DNA of 64,000 bases from Bradyrhizobium sp. CCGUVB4N (GCF_024199945.1 NZ_JANADP010000001.1:8184001-8248000), one strand, 5' to 3'. Shown: positions 42,747 to 54,351, counted from the first letter of the stretch. Program-made: numbers and translations. The notes: generated by a model not told the origin, from the sequence alone.

Positions 42747-43445
42747 CTAGACCGCAAATCCCGGCGACTTCCGCGCCATGCCGTCGAACGCATCGAGCAG
42801 CTTTTCGCGCCAGGCATAAACGAGATCATCGGCCTCGAGCAGCCTAAACGGGCTCACCACGCGCGCCCATTGGAAGCCGCCGAACACGATGTAGTCGGCA
42901 TAGTTCGGCGCGGCGCCGCCGAGATAGGCTTGCGTCTTGAACGTCTGCCGCATGATCTCCAGCGATTTGCGGAACGCGACGACGCCGCTGTCGCGGCTCG
43001 CCATGATCTCTTCCAGCCTCTTGCCGCCGAAACGAGCCTCGCGCGATTGGCGAAAATAGGCGGCATCGACCTCGGCGAGATTGTTCGGGATGTCGGCGAT
43101 GATCAGCGGAAAGATGCCGCCGACGATGGCGATGTCGCCCCAAGCATTGATCATGCGCGCCATTGCGCGACCGCCCTCGCCGCCGAACAGCGACGGGCGA
43201 TCGGGAAAATTGTCTTCGAGATAGTTCGCGATCGCCCAGGAATCGACCACGGGCTTGTCGTGATGCAGCAGCACCGGCACCTTCTCCGAGCCGTGCGGCG
43301 CGATTGCGCCCTTCTCGGTAAACCGCCAGGGCAGCGAGTCCGCCGTCAGCCCCTTGTGCGCGAGCGCCATCCGCGTGCGCCAGCAATAGGGACTGAAGGG
43401 GCGCGAGGCGTCGGTGCCGACGAGTTCGAAGAGCTTGAGCGACAT
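42747..43445 (-). CDS. glutathione S-transferase family protein
   Basis: A 232-residue GST with CWRTRMALAHKG near the N-terminus (a possible Cys-type active site after PFSPY), cis-Pro in EKVPVLL, and the contact motif VVDSWAIANYLED. The C-terminal helical domain includes NYADYIVFGGFQWARVV. It resembles beta-etherase/GST-like proteins. It is flanked by two different palindromic repeats. Confidence 0.92.
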   Translation of the reverse strand: MSLKLFELVGTDASRPFSPYCWRTRMALAHKGLTADSLPWRFTEKGAIAPHGSEKVPVLLHHDKPVVDSWAIANYLEDNFPDRPSLFGGEGGRAMARMINAWGDIAIVGGIFPLIIADIPNNLAEVDAAYFRQSREARFGGKRLEEIMASRDSGVVAFRKSLEIMRQTFKTQAYLGGAAPNYADYIVFGGFQWARVVSPFRLLEADDLVYAWREKLLDAFDGMARKSPGFAV

Positions 43446-43456
43446 GGTGGTGTTCC

Positions 43457-43535
43457 GTCATTGCGAGCGCAGCGAAGCAATCCAGTCTGCCGCTGCGGAG
43501 ACATTCTGGATTGCTTCGCTTGCGCTCGCAATGAC
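43457..43535. repeat. inverted repeat GTCATTGCGAGCGCAGCGAAGC (copy 2)
   Basis: The left arm GTCATTGCGAGCGCAGCGAA then GCAATCCAG is answered by CTGGATTGC, TTGCGCTCGCAATGAC. A near relative lies at 30066-30150. Confidence 0.93.
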
Positions 43536-43544
43536 GTTGTGGCG

Positions 43545-43775
43545 TCACCGCCCGTTCGTTCGCAGCCACCTTTCGCCGTCTTCCGTCACCGCGATGATCA
43601 GGCCGATGCCGGGCAGCGTCTCGCGCGCGACGAAGCCGCGATCGGCGGCGTCCTCCCAGATGGTGAGGCGCGGGCACGAGGTCTTCCAGGTCGAGATCAC
43701 CTCGGCATAGGCGCGCGGCTCGCGCGCGATCCATTCGACGAAGTCCAGCACCAGCGGGTCGGCCGTCTCGCTCAT
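43545..43775 (-). CDS. conserved hypothetical protein, 76 residues
   Basis: It begins MSETADPLVLDFVEWIAREP and continues AYAEVISTWKTSCPRLTIWE, ending ITEDGERWLRTNGR-like (VTEDGERWLRTNGR). The layout suggests a small winged-helix-like fold but no family is recognised. The ATG overlaps the TauE stop by four bases (ATGA) and has AGGGAGG upstream, so it is translationally coupled to TauE. Confidence 0.8.
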   Translation of the reverse strand: MSETADPLVLDFVEWIAREPRAYAEVISTWKTSCPRLTIWEDAADRGFVARETLPGIGLIIAVTEDGERWLRTNGR

Positions 43776-44551
43776 TGCAAACCTCCCTTGTCGAAGGCAG
43801 CCAGCACCGGCGTGCGCAGCAGGAGCCAGCCACCATAGGCAATGTAATAGCAGGCGATGGTGGTGATCAGCTTGTTCGACCAGGCGATGAATTGCTGGTC
43901 GGTCATGGCTTCGAGAATACGCCGCGCCAGCGAGGTGCCGATCATCGAGGCTGCAATGGCGATACCGGCGAGGACGGGGTCGAGCGTCGCGGCCTGGTCG
44001 ATGACGCCGCCGAAATAGATCAGCTTGGTGAAATGGCTGACGAGCTGGCACATCGCCTTGGTCGCCACCTTCTCGCGGCGGCCGAAGTCGCCGCCGAGGA
44101 AGAAGGTGTCAAGCAGCGGACCGGAGACGCCGGTCATCAGCATCAGCCCCATGCAGATCGTGCCGTAGACGGTGCCCTGCCAGAGGCGATCCGGATCCGG
44201 CTTGATATTCGTCGGCAGCAGCCGTGCCATGAACGGCGTGGCACCGAGCATCAGGAGCGCCATCGGCTTGTCCGGCACGTAGCGGGTGAGCGACCAGGCC
44301 GCCAGCGCGATGGCAGCGCCGACCATGTAGTTCGCGACCGGCCGCCAGCGGATATGGGCGCGCCACAGCAGCGCGCGCCAGCCGTTGGAAGCCATCTGCG
44401 TGATCGCGTGCAGCACCATCGCGGTCGGCAGCGGCATCAGCGCCAGCAGCGCGCCGATCAGGATCAGCCCGCCCGCCATGCCGAACAACCCCGACAGGAA
44501 CGCCGTGGCGACCATCAGCAATCCGAGGGCAGCGATCATGATGGGCGTCAC
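43772..44551 (-). CDS. TauE/SafE family anion exporter
   Basis: A 259-residue, eight-helix membrane protein of the sulfite exporter TauE/SafE (DUF81) family; the first helix pair includes LSGLFGMAGGLILIGALL. Members export sulfite, sulfoacetate or related anions; the substrate here is unknown. The start is a GTG at 44551 with GGAGA upstream. It overlaps a 76-residue gene and is divergent from a LysR regulator, which probably controls it. Confidence 0.9.
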   Translation of the reverse strand: MTPIMIAALGLLMVATAFLSGLFGMAGGLILIGALLALMPLPTAMVLHAITQMASNGWRALLWRAHIRWRPVANYMVGAAIALAAWSLTRYVPDKPMALLMLGATPFMARLLPTNIKPDPDRLWQGTVYGTICMGLMLMTGVSGPLLDTFFLGGDFGRREKVATKAMCQLVSHFTKLIYFGGVIDQAATLDPVLAGIAIAASMIGTSLARRILEAMTDQQFIAWSNKLITTIACYYIAYGGWLLLRTPVLAAFDKGGLQ

Positions 44552-44744
44552 GCGAGGGGTCTCCTATTGGAATGGTCAGGGACGCAGACTGCTCAATCCC
44601 CTTCGCCCCGTTTGGGGGAGAAGCGAGGAAGGGCGCCTCCGGCTCAAATCAGCATGAATTACGCTGATATTTGTGCCTCGCTTGCTCCGTTCGGGCAAAC
44701 TGAGTTATCTTGCCCCGGCATCAGCTTTCCTGAGGGTCCTTCGG

Positions 44745-45659
44745 TTGCGGCGGCTGCTCTTTCTCAACGGCATCAAGGCATTCGAGGCGGCGGCGCGGAC
44801 CGGCAGCTTCGCCGCGGCCGGCGTCGAGCTGAGCGTGTCGGCGGCCGCCGTCAGCCGCATGGTGCATCTGCTGGAAGAGCGGCTCGGCGTCGCGCTGTTC
44901 GAGCGCAAGGCCAACAAGCTCGTGCTGACGCAGGCGGGCCGCGCCTATCAGAGCGGCCTGACGCCGATCTTCGACGCGCTCGCCAGCCTCACCGCACAGG
45001 TGACGGCCCCCTCCGGCGTCCGCGTGCTCACCATCGGGGTCGGACATACGTTCGCGATGCGCTGGCTGATCCCGCGGCTGTCGGAGTTTCGCAGCGAGGA
45101 GCCCGACATCGAGGTGCGCTTCACCACCGGCGGCGCCGAGGTGCCGTTCGGCGAGGATTGGAGCTGCGGCATCAAGCTTGGCACCGGCGACTGGCCAGGG
45201 CTCGTCGCCGAGCCGCTGTTCGCCGGCGACCTCACGCCGGTCTGCGTACCGCGCCTCGCCTCCGGCCTGAAACGCCCGGCCGATCTCAAAGGCCCGAGCC
45301 TGATCCGCGTCACGCATTCAACCGAGGACTGGCCGATCTGGCTGAAAGCCGCAGGCCTGCCCCGCATCAACGCGCGCGGGCCGGAGTTCCAGTTCTATGG
45401 CCAGGCGCTCCAGGCCGCCGCCGACGGGCTCGGCATCGCCATGGGCATCCGGCCCTATATCGACGACGATCTCGCTGCCGGACGCCTGATCGCGCCGTTC
45501 GATCTCTCCGTGCCAAAAGGCATGCGCTGGTACCTGCTCTACCGCAGCTTTCAGACCGAACAGCGCGATTTTGCTGCGTTCCGCCGCTGGATCATGCGTT
45601 CCGCGGCGGAACCCGCAGCCCGGCCGCGCCGGTCGAGCCGCGCCGCCGGACGGGGCTAG
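44745..45659 (+). CDS. LysR family transcriptional regulator (GcvA-like)
   Basis: About 304 residues. The N-terminal winged HTH reads IKAFEAAARTGSFAAAGVEL then AVSRMVHLLEERLGVALFER. The C-terminal domain is the two-lobed effector-binding fold. The start is probably the TTG at 44745, with GAGGG upstream; the GTG at 44673 adds 24 unlikely residues. It is divergent from TauE, the usual LysR arrangement. Confidence 0.9.
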   Translation: MRRLLFLNGIKAFEAAARTGSFAAAGVELSVSAAAVSRMVHLLEERLGVALFERKANKLVLTQAGRAYQSGLTPIFDALASLTAQVTAPSGVRVLTIGVGHTFAMRWLIPRLSEFRSEEPDIEVRFTTGGAEVPFGEDWSCGIKLGTGDWPGLVAEPLFAGDLTPVCVPRLASGLKRPADLKGPSLIRVTHSTEDWPIWLKAAGLPRINARGPEFQFYGQALQAAADGLGIAMGIRPYIDDDLAAGRLIAPFDLSVPKGMRWYLLYRSFQTEQRDFAAFRRWIMRSAAEPAARPRRSSRAAGRG

Positions 45660-45669
45660 ATTCTTGTTT

Positions 45670-45719
45670 TGACGCGTTTTCTTTACGCGAACCGGTATCC
45701 ACTTCGCTCGAAAACGCTC
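45670..45719. repeat. short dispersed repeat GACGCGTTTTCTTTACGCG...
   Basis: GACGCGTTTTC, ACGCGAACCGGTATCCACTT and CGCTCGAAAACGC form an imperfect stem. I recognise it as a common Rhizobiales intergenic sequence, from memory only; it has a single copy in this window. Confidence 0.55.
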
Positions 45720-45756
45720 TGGCCCATCACCCGATCGGGTGAAAAAGCCGGCCGCG

Positions 45757-45772
45757 TGTGAACCGCTTCACA
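45757..45772. promoter_or_regulatory. CRP/FNR-type palindrome TGTGA-N6-TCACA
   Basis: TGTGAACCGCTTCACA is a perfect palindrome, 61 bases before the ATG at 45834. It has the same half-sites as the motif at 9970-9985. Confidence 0.6.
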
Positions 45773-45833
45773 TTTCGAAATCCGCAAACGTGGTCCTCTA
45801 ACCCTCCGACAAGAGAGCATTTGGGGACTACCT

Positions 45834-46061
45834 ATGACGACCCTTTACGACGGCTTTGACATCGAATCCTTCGAAGCTGGCAAGGGACTGTGGCACGCCC
45901 GGATTCGGCGCGCCGATTTCAGCCCGGTTGCCATCGACGGCGTGCTGTTTCCGGCCATGGAAGTCGGCTTCGCCTGGCCCGATCCCGACGCCGCGATCGC
46001 GGACGCTAAGCATCACATCGATCGCTTCCGCCGACGCGCCGACGACATCGACGACGAATAG
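45834..46061 (+). CDS. conserved hypothetical protein, 75 residues
   Basis: It begins MTTLYDGFDIESFEAGKGLW and has an acidic C-terminus with a basic helix HHIDRFRRRAD. No known family. GGGGACT lies before the ATG, and a CRP-type palindrome about 60 bases upstream. The next gene, a zinc-ribbon protein, begins 43 bases after its stop. Confidence 0.75.
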   Translation: MTTLYDGFDIESFEAGKGLWHARIRRADFSPVAIDGVLFPAMEVGFAWPDPDAAIADAKHHIDRFRRRADDIDDE

Positions 46062-46104
46062 ACCTGTCGAACGACAGCGTGGCGCCACAGGGGGACACCG
46101 GTTG

Positions 46105-46335
46105 ATGTCGGTCATCGATTTCGAGGACGGTCCGCGGCCGCGGATTTATTCGCGCAAGGTGCTGGCGATATGCCCGGAATGCAACGGCGATCTCACGGTG
46201 CTCCGTGTGATCGGCGGCCGCGCCGGGTGCGAGTACTGGACCATGCGCTGCACTGATTGCGGCGGGATCCATCTCGACATCCTCGAGCCGCGCCTGACGG
46301 TCGTGGACGGCGACGGACCGCTGCCGGCGGCGTAG
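46105..46335 (+). CDS. small zinc-ribbon protein, 76 residues
   Basis: Two CxxC pairs, CPECNGDL and MRCTDCGGIHL, about 30 residues apart, suggest a zinc ribbon. The rest is not recognised. GGGGGA precedes the ATG at 46105. It probably shares a transcript with the 75-residue gene before it. Confidence 0.75.
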   Translation: MSVIDFEDGPRPRIYSRKVLAICPECNGDLTVLRVIGGRAGCEYWTMRCTDCGGIHLDILEPRLTVVDGDGPLPAA

Positions 46336-46427
46336 TCGCGACCCTGCTGCCAACCTGCTGTCAGCAGCCTGCGTGTGGACGGGTATTCGCTCTTTTCTGA
46401 GGGGCGGACTCGTCCCATATTCGGGGC

Positions 46428-49397
<2,970 letters not shown>

Positions 49398-49485
49398 GGC
49401 GACGGCGTATCGTCTGCGCTTGTCGTGACCAGGGATTCTCAGATGCGCGATTGCGCATCATAGCTCGCCGCTACGCGCCCCTCTC

Positions 49486-49848
49486 TCACCCCGCGATCGT
49501 CGCCAGCAGCGACAACAGCAGCACTGATGCCATGAGCTGCAGCGATGTTGCCGGCTTGGCGCGCCAGCGGGCGATCTTTTCGGAGCAGGACAGGTTCGCG
49601 TCGAAGAATTGCGCTTCGTAGCCGCTCTTGATCCTCGGGAAGGCCGACCCGACCGAGACGACGAAGATGCTGTAGAAGACCGACGCCATCGCAATGGTGA
49701 GGACTGGACGGCTCCCGTGAGTGTCGCCGAGGAGTTTGACCATCAGCGAGGCTGCCGCGAAGATCGGAAAACCCTGAAGGATTGTGGTGAGCGCAAAGCC
49801 TTCGAGGCAGTTGAGGGGGGCGGATTTCGACGTGGTGATGAAGGGCAT
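49486..49848 (-). CDS. small membrane protein (tandem paralogue 2)
   Basis: A 120-residue protein with hydrophobic segments LEGFALTTILQGFPIFAAAS, TIAMASVFYSIFVVSVGSAF and the C-terminal LMASVLLLSLLATIAG. It aligns by eye with the next entry over most of its length (LEGFALT-ILQ-FP-FAAA, FFD-LS-S-KI-WR--P--SLQL). The family is unknown. The two genes are separated by six bases. Confidence 0.75.
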   Translation of the reverse strand: MPFITTSKSAPLNCLEGFALTTILQGFPIFAAASLMVKLLGDTHGSRPVLTIAMASVFYSIFVVSVGSAFPRIKSGYEAQFFDANLSCSEKIARWRAKPATSLQLMASVLLLSLLATIAG

Positions 49849-49854
49849 ACGCGT

Positions 49855-50241
49855 TCACCCCACGCTCGCCGTCACCACCGCCATCACCGACAGCAGCAGC
49901 ACGATGGTCACGAGTTGGAGCGAGGCGACCGGGTGGGTGCGCCATTCGGTGATCTTGTCGGAGAGCGACAGGGTGCCATCGAAGAAACTCGGCTCGTAGA
50001 GAGTCCTGAACAGGGCCGGGAAGATCGGCCCGAGCGTGACCGCGATGGTCGCATGAACCAGCGAGGCGAAGGCGACGAAGATGGCGACGCCGGGGTCGCC
50101 GACGAGGTCGTGGTTGCCGCACAGCTTGAGCAGCAGCGCGGCGGCGGCGAAGGTCGGGAAACTCTGCAGGATCGCGGTCAGCGCAAACCCCTCGAGCGCG
50201 TTGCGCAGGCGGGACTTTCTCGCGGCGGCGGTGACGGCCAT
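49855..50241 (-). CDS. small membrane protein (tandem paralogue 1)
   Basis: A 128-residue membrane protein, paralogous to the one directly downstream. It starts MAVTAAARKSRLRNALEGFA and has hydrophobic stretches TAILQSFPTFAAAALLLKL and LVTIVLLLSVMAVVTASVG. GGGAGACGTGCC lies before the ATG. A TGTGA-N6-TCACG palindrome lies 56 bases upstream. Confidence 0.75.
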   Translation of the reverse strand: MAVTAAARKSRLRNALEGFALTAILQSFPTFAAAALLLKLCGNHDLVGDPGVAIFVAFASLVHATIAVTLGPIFPALFRTLYEPSFFDGTLSLSDKITEWRTHPVASLQLVTIVLLLSVMAVVTASVG

Positions 50242-50296
50242 GGCACGTCTCCCTGATGACAGGCGGATGATGTTAGCCGCGATGTCAAAAGCGAGA

Positions 50297-50312
50297 TGTG
50301 AGCTGGCTCACG
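50297..50312. promoter_or_regulatory. CRP/FNR-type palindrome, one mismatch
   Basis: TGTGAGCTGGCTCACG differs from TGTGA-N6-TCACA only at the last base. It lies 56 bases before the start of the membrane-protein pair. Confidence 0.45.
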
Positions 50313-50351
50313 CGGTGCCGGGGCCCGCGGCGTGAAGCCGGCTGAAGGAAC

Positions 50352-50531
50352 TCAGAGCTGGCGGAAGAAGACGAGATAGATGGCGAGGCCAATCGTCGAG
50401 AACGACAGCAAGACGCTGAGCCAATTGTATTTGACGCCCTGCGAACGAGACACGTTTCCCACGAAAGCGACGACGCAATAGAGGAACACGATTGCGACGA
50501 CGACGCCCCACAAGGACTTCCCGACGTCCAT
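50352..50531 (-). CDS. small membrane protein, 59 residues
   Basis: Read from the ATG at 50531: MDVGKSLWGVVVAIVFLYCV and a second helix ending AIYLVFFRQL. Two helices are separated by a short polar loop. GAGGGA lies before the ATG. No family is recognised. It overlaps longer open frames that look random. Confidence 0.6.
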   Translation of the reverse strand: MDVGKSLWGVVVAIVFLYCVVAFVGNVSRSQGVKYNWLSVLLSFSTIGLAIYLVFFRQL

Positions 50532-50628
50532 CGTTCCCTCGCCCGGCTCAACCCCAGCGTTTGCGGCTGGAATTTACCATCGGCACGACCTGGGTAGAAG
50601 GCCGCCGGTGCGAGGTTTTTCAGCGTCT

Positions 50629-50865
50629 TTACAGCTTGCCCTGTCCGTTCACCTGGCTCTGCTGTTGCTGCTGCTTGTCCTGCTCGTTGGCGCGGTGGCG
50701 GCCGTAGAGGCAGCCGGCGGCGGCGCCGAGCACGCCATGATGGCCGGCGTAATGGCCGGCGACGCCGCCGACCACGGCGCCCTTGATGCAGCCCTTGGCG
50801 TTGGCGGCGGAGCTCGCGCCCAGCATGAGCAGCGCGGCAGTGACGGCGATGAACGGGGATTTCAT
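50629..50865 (-). CDS. exported glycine-zipper-like small protein, 78 residues
   Basis: A signal peptide (MKSPFIAVTAALLMLGASSA, cleaved near ANA-KG) precedes a Gly-rich helix GAVVGGVAGHYAGHHGVLGA then AAGCLYGRHRA, and a Gln-rich tail (DKQQQQQSQVNGQ). It resembles small glycine-zipper proteins of the cell envelope. GGAGACATCGATC lies before the ATG. Confidence 0.75.
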   Translation of the reverse strand: MKSPFIAVTAALLMLGASSAANAKGCIKGAVVGGVAGHYAGHHGVLGAAAGCLYGRHRANEQDKQQQQQSQVNGQGKL

Positions 50866-51115
50866 GATCGATGTCTCCGGATACGGTGTCGCCGTCTCAA
50901 CGAGCGTGGGCCGCTCCGGGTTCCAGCGCTCGCCACGGGGCAACGATTGAAATTCGTGCATGCGGATGCAAGCGCGACCCGCCATTGAACGGTGTGAACC
51001 CACGTACATTGCAGCGTGACCAATCGCTCGGTAGCCCGGTGTTTTCGCGGATTGATGGACCCGCGCGCCCGGCCATAGCGTTCCTCAATCCGTGGCCAAT
51101 GAAGGCTGGAGCAGC

Positions 51116-51592
51116 ATGACGGTTGAAAAGTTGAACAGGCAACGCGTGCTGCATCTGCTCGACACTTTTGCGCGCGGCGACATCGAGGCGGCGCTGTCGT
51201 GCTGCACCGACGACGTCGACTTCCTCACCCACGCGCCGATCGACGTGCTGCCGCATATGGGCCCGCGCCACGGCAAGGCCGAGCTGCGCGAGCTCTGGCA
51301 GACGGTGTGGTCGCGCTATTCCGAGATCCGCTACAAGGCGCCGCACGTCGTCGCCGACGGCGACGATGTCGCGACCTACCTGCACACCTATTTCACCAAG
51401 CGCAGCAACGGCCGCATCGTGCAGTTCGACATGGCGGTGTTTTATACCTTCCGGAACGGACAGATCGCGCAGATCCGGGAGATCATCGATTCCTACGATC
51501 TGGTGCAGCAGGTGCTGGAGCGGGAGATCGGGCCGCTGATCACGCGGGCGGGGGTGGACGACATCGAGTACTGGGCACCGCCTCGCGCTTGA
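51116..51592 (+). CDS. NTF2-like/SnoaL-like protein (paralogue 1)
   Basis: A 158-residue alpha+beta barrel: LLDTFARGDIEAALSCCTDD, APIDVLPHMGPRHGKAELRE and VFYTFRNGQIAQIREIIDSY are the NTF2/SnoaL pattern. Such proteins are small hydrolases/isomerases or ligand binders; the role here is unknown. GGAG lies before the ATG. A related protein is encoded at 52126-52566. Confidence 0.88.
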   Translation: MTVEKLNRQRVLHLLDTFARGDIEAALSCCTDDVDFLTHAPIDVLPHMGPRHGKAELRELWQTVWSRYSEIRYKAPHVVADGDDVATYLHTYFTKRSNGRIVQFDMAVFYTFRNGQIAQIREIIDSYDLVQQVLEREIGPLITRAGVDDIEYWAPPRA

Positions 51593-51661
51593 ACCTCCCT
51601 CACCGCTTCCCCGACCCATTCCTCGGGGCGTCATGCACGCCGGCTCTGGTGATGTTTGCCG

Positions 51662-51925
51662 ATGAAAGTCGCGTTGCTTGCAATCTTGGGGCTGTTCCTG
51701 GGGGCGTTGGGGGGAGCCGCGCTCGGCGTCGGCGCCGGGCTCGCCTGGGTCGAGATCGCGCAGACCACCAGCTTCGAGGGCTATAGCGGCATGCTGGTGT
51801 TCCTCACCTTCATGCCTGTGGGGGCTGCGATCGGCGGGATCGGCGGCGCCGCTCTCTTCGCCATGATGGCTATGCGCGACGATGCCATCGCGATCGAGCG
51901 GGAACCGGCACGCGGCCACGACTGA
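51662..51925 (+). CDS. small two-helix membrane protein, 87 residues
   Basis: It begins MKVALLAILGLFLGALGGAA, with a second helix around VFLTFMPVGAAIGGIGGAAL and a charged tail. The Gly/Ala-rich helices suggest tight packing. The ATG at 51662 is taken over a TTG two codons earlier. It lies between the two NTF2-like genes. Confidence 0.7.
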   Translation: MKVALLAILGLFLGALGGAALGVGAGLAWVEIAQTTSFEGYSGMLVFLTFMPVGAAIGGIGGAALFAMMAMRDDAIAIEREPARGHD

Positions 51926-52125
51926 TCGAACTCCGGTAAGATTACGGGGTTCTATTGTAAATCTCACACTTGGCGCTCACTTGTGCATTGCAAAAACGTG
52001 AATTGCGTTTTGGCCGAAATCCCGTATTTGTTCGCATACAAATGAGTTGACCGGCCCCGGGGCACATTGCGGTGCATGGGGTTGTTTTCCGTTTTTCTAC
52101 AAACCCAGCGTCAGGACTGCCCAAA

Positions 52126-52566
52126 ATGACAGAGCACAGCCTCTGGCGTTTCTCGCGTGCGTTGCACCGCGCGATCAACGACCGGCATTTCGAGGACATC
52201 GAGGCCCTGATCGACGAGGACGTCGAATGGGCGATCTATGGCCCGATCGACATGTTTCCGTTCCTGGGCGCGCGCCAGGGCAAGGCGGCCGTGCTCCAGG
52301 TCATCCGCCAGCTCGCCGACAATTTCCACGTCCGCCGCTTCGAGCGCGAGAGCATCATGCTGGGCGTCGATTCCGCCTCCTCGATGCTACGCTATTCGCT
52401 CACGGCACTTGATTCCGACAAGCCGATCAGCTTGCGCGTCGCGCAGTTCGCCCAGTTCAGGGCGGACCGGCTCATCAGCATGCGCGTGCTGATCGACACT
52501 TTCGACCTGGTCGAGCAGGCACTCGGCCGCGCCATTCATCTGCCGAAGATGACCAGCGTCGGCTGA
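52126..52566 (+). CDS. NTF2-like/SnoaL-like protein (paralogue 2)
   Basis: A 146-residue protein of the same type as 51116-51592. The matching blocks are DIEALIDEDVEWAIYGPIDM, FPFLGARQGKAAV, and MRVLIDTFDLVEQALGRAI. AGGA precedes the ATG at 52126. The function is unknown; shared phrases suggest a common ligand. Confidence 0.88.
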   Translation: MTEHSLWRFSRALHRAINDRHFEDIEALIDEDVEWAIYGPIDMFPFLGARQGKAAVLQVIRQLADNFHVRRFERESIMLGVDSASSMLRYSLTALDSDKPISLRVAQFAQFRADRLISMRVLIDTFDLVEQALGRAIHLPKMTSVG

Positions 52567-52811
52567 GGGGGACACCAACGGGCTCCGCAATTCGGGACCG
52601 ATCGATTGATGCTTCCGCGACCCTGTCCTGGCCACCAGCCCCGCCGGATGCCGTCGTGGAAATGCTCGTCATCGGGCGCGCGCTTGCTCGCGCGGCCCGT
52701 TGGTTCGCTATTCTGAAGGCCCGGGCAGCTTCCAAACTGTCGCGGCATGCGCCATAATTTCGCAACGTTAGCGCCGCATCCTGTGCGCGAACTGGGCTTG
52801 CGGGCAAGGCA

Positions 52812-53747
52812 ATGGAATTCACGACAGGTTTTGGCTGGACCCGGCTGCCGCTGGCGGCCGCGTTCATTTTCGGCTCTGTGCTGACGGCCCCGGCGCAAAT
52901 CATCCCGCCCTTCTCCCCTCCCCCCGCTGCGACGGCGCCCGACGAGGAGGACGAGGTCGCAGAAGCCCCCAACGTCGCGGAAGCCCCCAACGTCAATGAC
53001 ACCGACGTGCTCAAGGGCATCGACGTCGACAAGCTCGACTGGAGCCAGCTCGCCATCGACGCCGGCACGCTCAACGACATCATCGCCGCCAAGAAGCGCG
53101 CGCAGGCGGCCGCCAATAACGGCATGAACTGGTCGACCAACGCCAACGCCAACGGCTCCTCGGCCGTGACCGTGAAGCAGTCGGTGTCGTCGTTCTGGGA
53201 CACCCGCGTCGGCGCCGACATGACGGTGGCGAAAGAGCCGACCACGATGTCGGAGCTGATGGCGCAGAAGGCCGCCAATGGCGGCAACCTGCCGCAATCC
53301 TCCGGCAGTGCCTGGGCCGCCGCGACCGCACCTGGCGCGGGCGCGGTCTGGGACAAGACCGCGGTGGAAGCGCGCGTCGATCCCGGCGCCGAGCAGAGCA
53401 AGCTTGGCGCATCGCTGACCAAATCGATACCGCTGTCGGGCGATTATTCGCTGACGCTCCAGAACGGCTACAGCGTCAACCAGCAGGGCACGACGGCGCT
53501 GCCCGGCGTCGGCGGCCACATCACCCGCAACTACGAGACCGATCAGTCAGCCAAGGTGACCATTACCGATACCGGCACCAGCATTACCGCCGGCCAGATC
53601 ATGTCCACCACCGACGACAAATGGCTGCGCAAGGTCGGCGCCGAGCAGAAGCTGTTCGACAACGTCACCGTGTCCGGCTCGGTCGGCGAAACCTCGCAAG
53701 GCGCGATCAACAAGAGCCTGACCGCGGGCTTCAAGAAGAGCTGGTGA
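52812..53747 (+). CDS. exported hypothetical protein with repeated AEAPNV
   Basis: A 311-residue protein. The N-terminus is hydrophobic and ends in a signal-type cut (AAAFIFGSVLTAPAQ). A Pro/acidic segment contains two copies of AEAPNV, and the C-terminal half is strand-rich (SLTLQNGYSVNQQGTT and DNVTVSGSVGETSQG), ending in KKSW with a terminal aromatic. This is compatible with a periplasmic or outer-membrane beta protein. No family was recognised. It stands alone on the plus strand. Confidence 0.75.
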   Translation: MEFTTGFGWTRLPLAAAFIFGSVLTAPAQIIPPFSPPPAATAPDEEDEVAEAPNVAEAPNVNDTDVLKGIDVDKLDWSQLAIDAGTLNDIIAAKKRAQAAANNGMNWSTNANANGSSAVTVKQSVSSFWDTRVGADMTVAKEPTTMSELMAQKAANGGNLPQSSGSAWAAATAPGAGAVWDKTAVEARVDPGAEQSKLGASLTKSIPLSGDYSLTLQNGYSVNQQGTTALPGVGGHITRNYETDQSAKVTITDTGTSITAGQIMSTTDDKWLRKVGAEQKLFDNVTVSGSVGETSQGAINKSLTAGFKKSW

Positions 53748-53919
53748 GCTTTCTTAGGAATCCCGTAACCATACGCCACGGCAAAACCCCCGAATGGTCC
53801 GCCCTTGCCGCATCTCGGCCCCTTTGCGGTCAAAATCGGACGCCCTGATGCACCGGCCTGACACATATCGTCGTGCGGGGGACACTCGCGCTGCGCTCAA
53901 CGCGAACAGGGGAATAACG

Positions 53920-54351
53920 ATGAACGCCATGCGTCCGGAAAAGACCGAGACCACCACCGCCGAGACCGAGACGGTCGACACCAACCTCGCCGCCGTGACG
54001 GAAGTCGAAGCCGGCATCCGCGATTTCGTCCGCAACGACATCGCCTATCTGCGCCGGCCGGCCGCGGCCACCACGACCGACGCGCCGCCGCTCGATCCGA
54101 GCGCGGAAGCCACAGTCACCAACGTCAACTCGCTGATCCAGCGCGTCGCCGGCACCTCGCTTGCCGAGATCGAGAATCTGATCTCCGAGCTCGAGAGCCT
54201 GCGCGACCTGCTTCATGCCGAAGGCCAGCGCGTCCAGCGCGAGATCTCGGGCTATGCCCAGCTCAGCCAGGCCGCGATGAAGTCGACCCGCATGATCGCC
54301 GACAACGTCGCCCAGTGGAAGCGCGCCGCCGACGGCCTGCGCAACAGCTGA
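53920..54351 (+). CDS. hypothetical coiled-coil protein, 143 residues
   Basis: After an acidic, Thr/Glu-rich start (MNAMRPEKTETTTAETETVD), residues 80-140 form an amphipathic helix (LAEIENLISELESLRDLLHA, then QRVQREISGYAQLSQAA). Its length and helix resemble phasin-like proteins but no signature is seen. AGGGGAATAACG lies before the ATG, and a strong terminator follows. Confidence 0.75.
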   Translation: MNAMRPEKTETTTAETETVDTNLAAVTEVEAGIRDFVRNDIAYLRRPAAATTTDAPPLDPSAEATVTNVNSLIQRVAGTSLAEIENLISELESLRDLLHAEGQRVQREISGYAQLSQAAMKSTRMIADNVAQWKRAADGLRNS

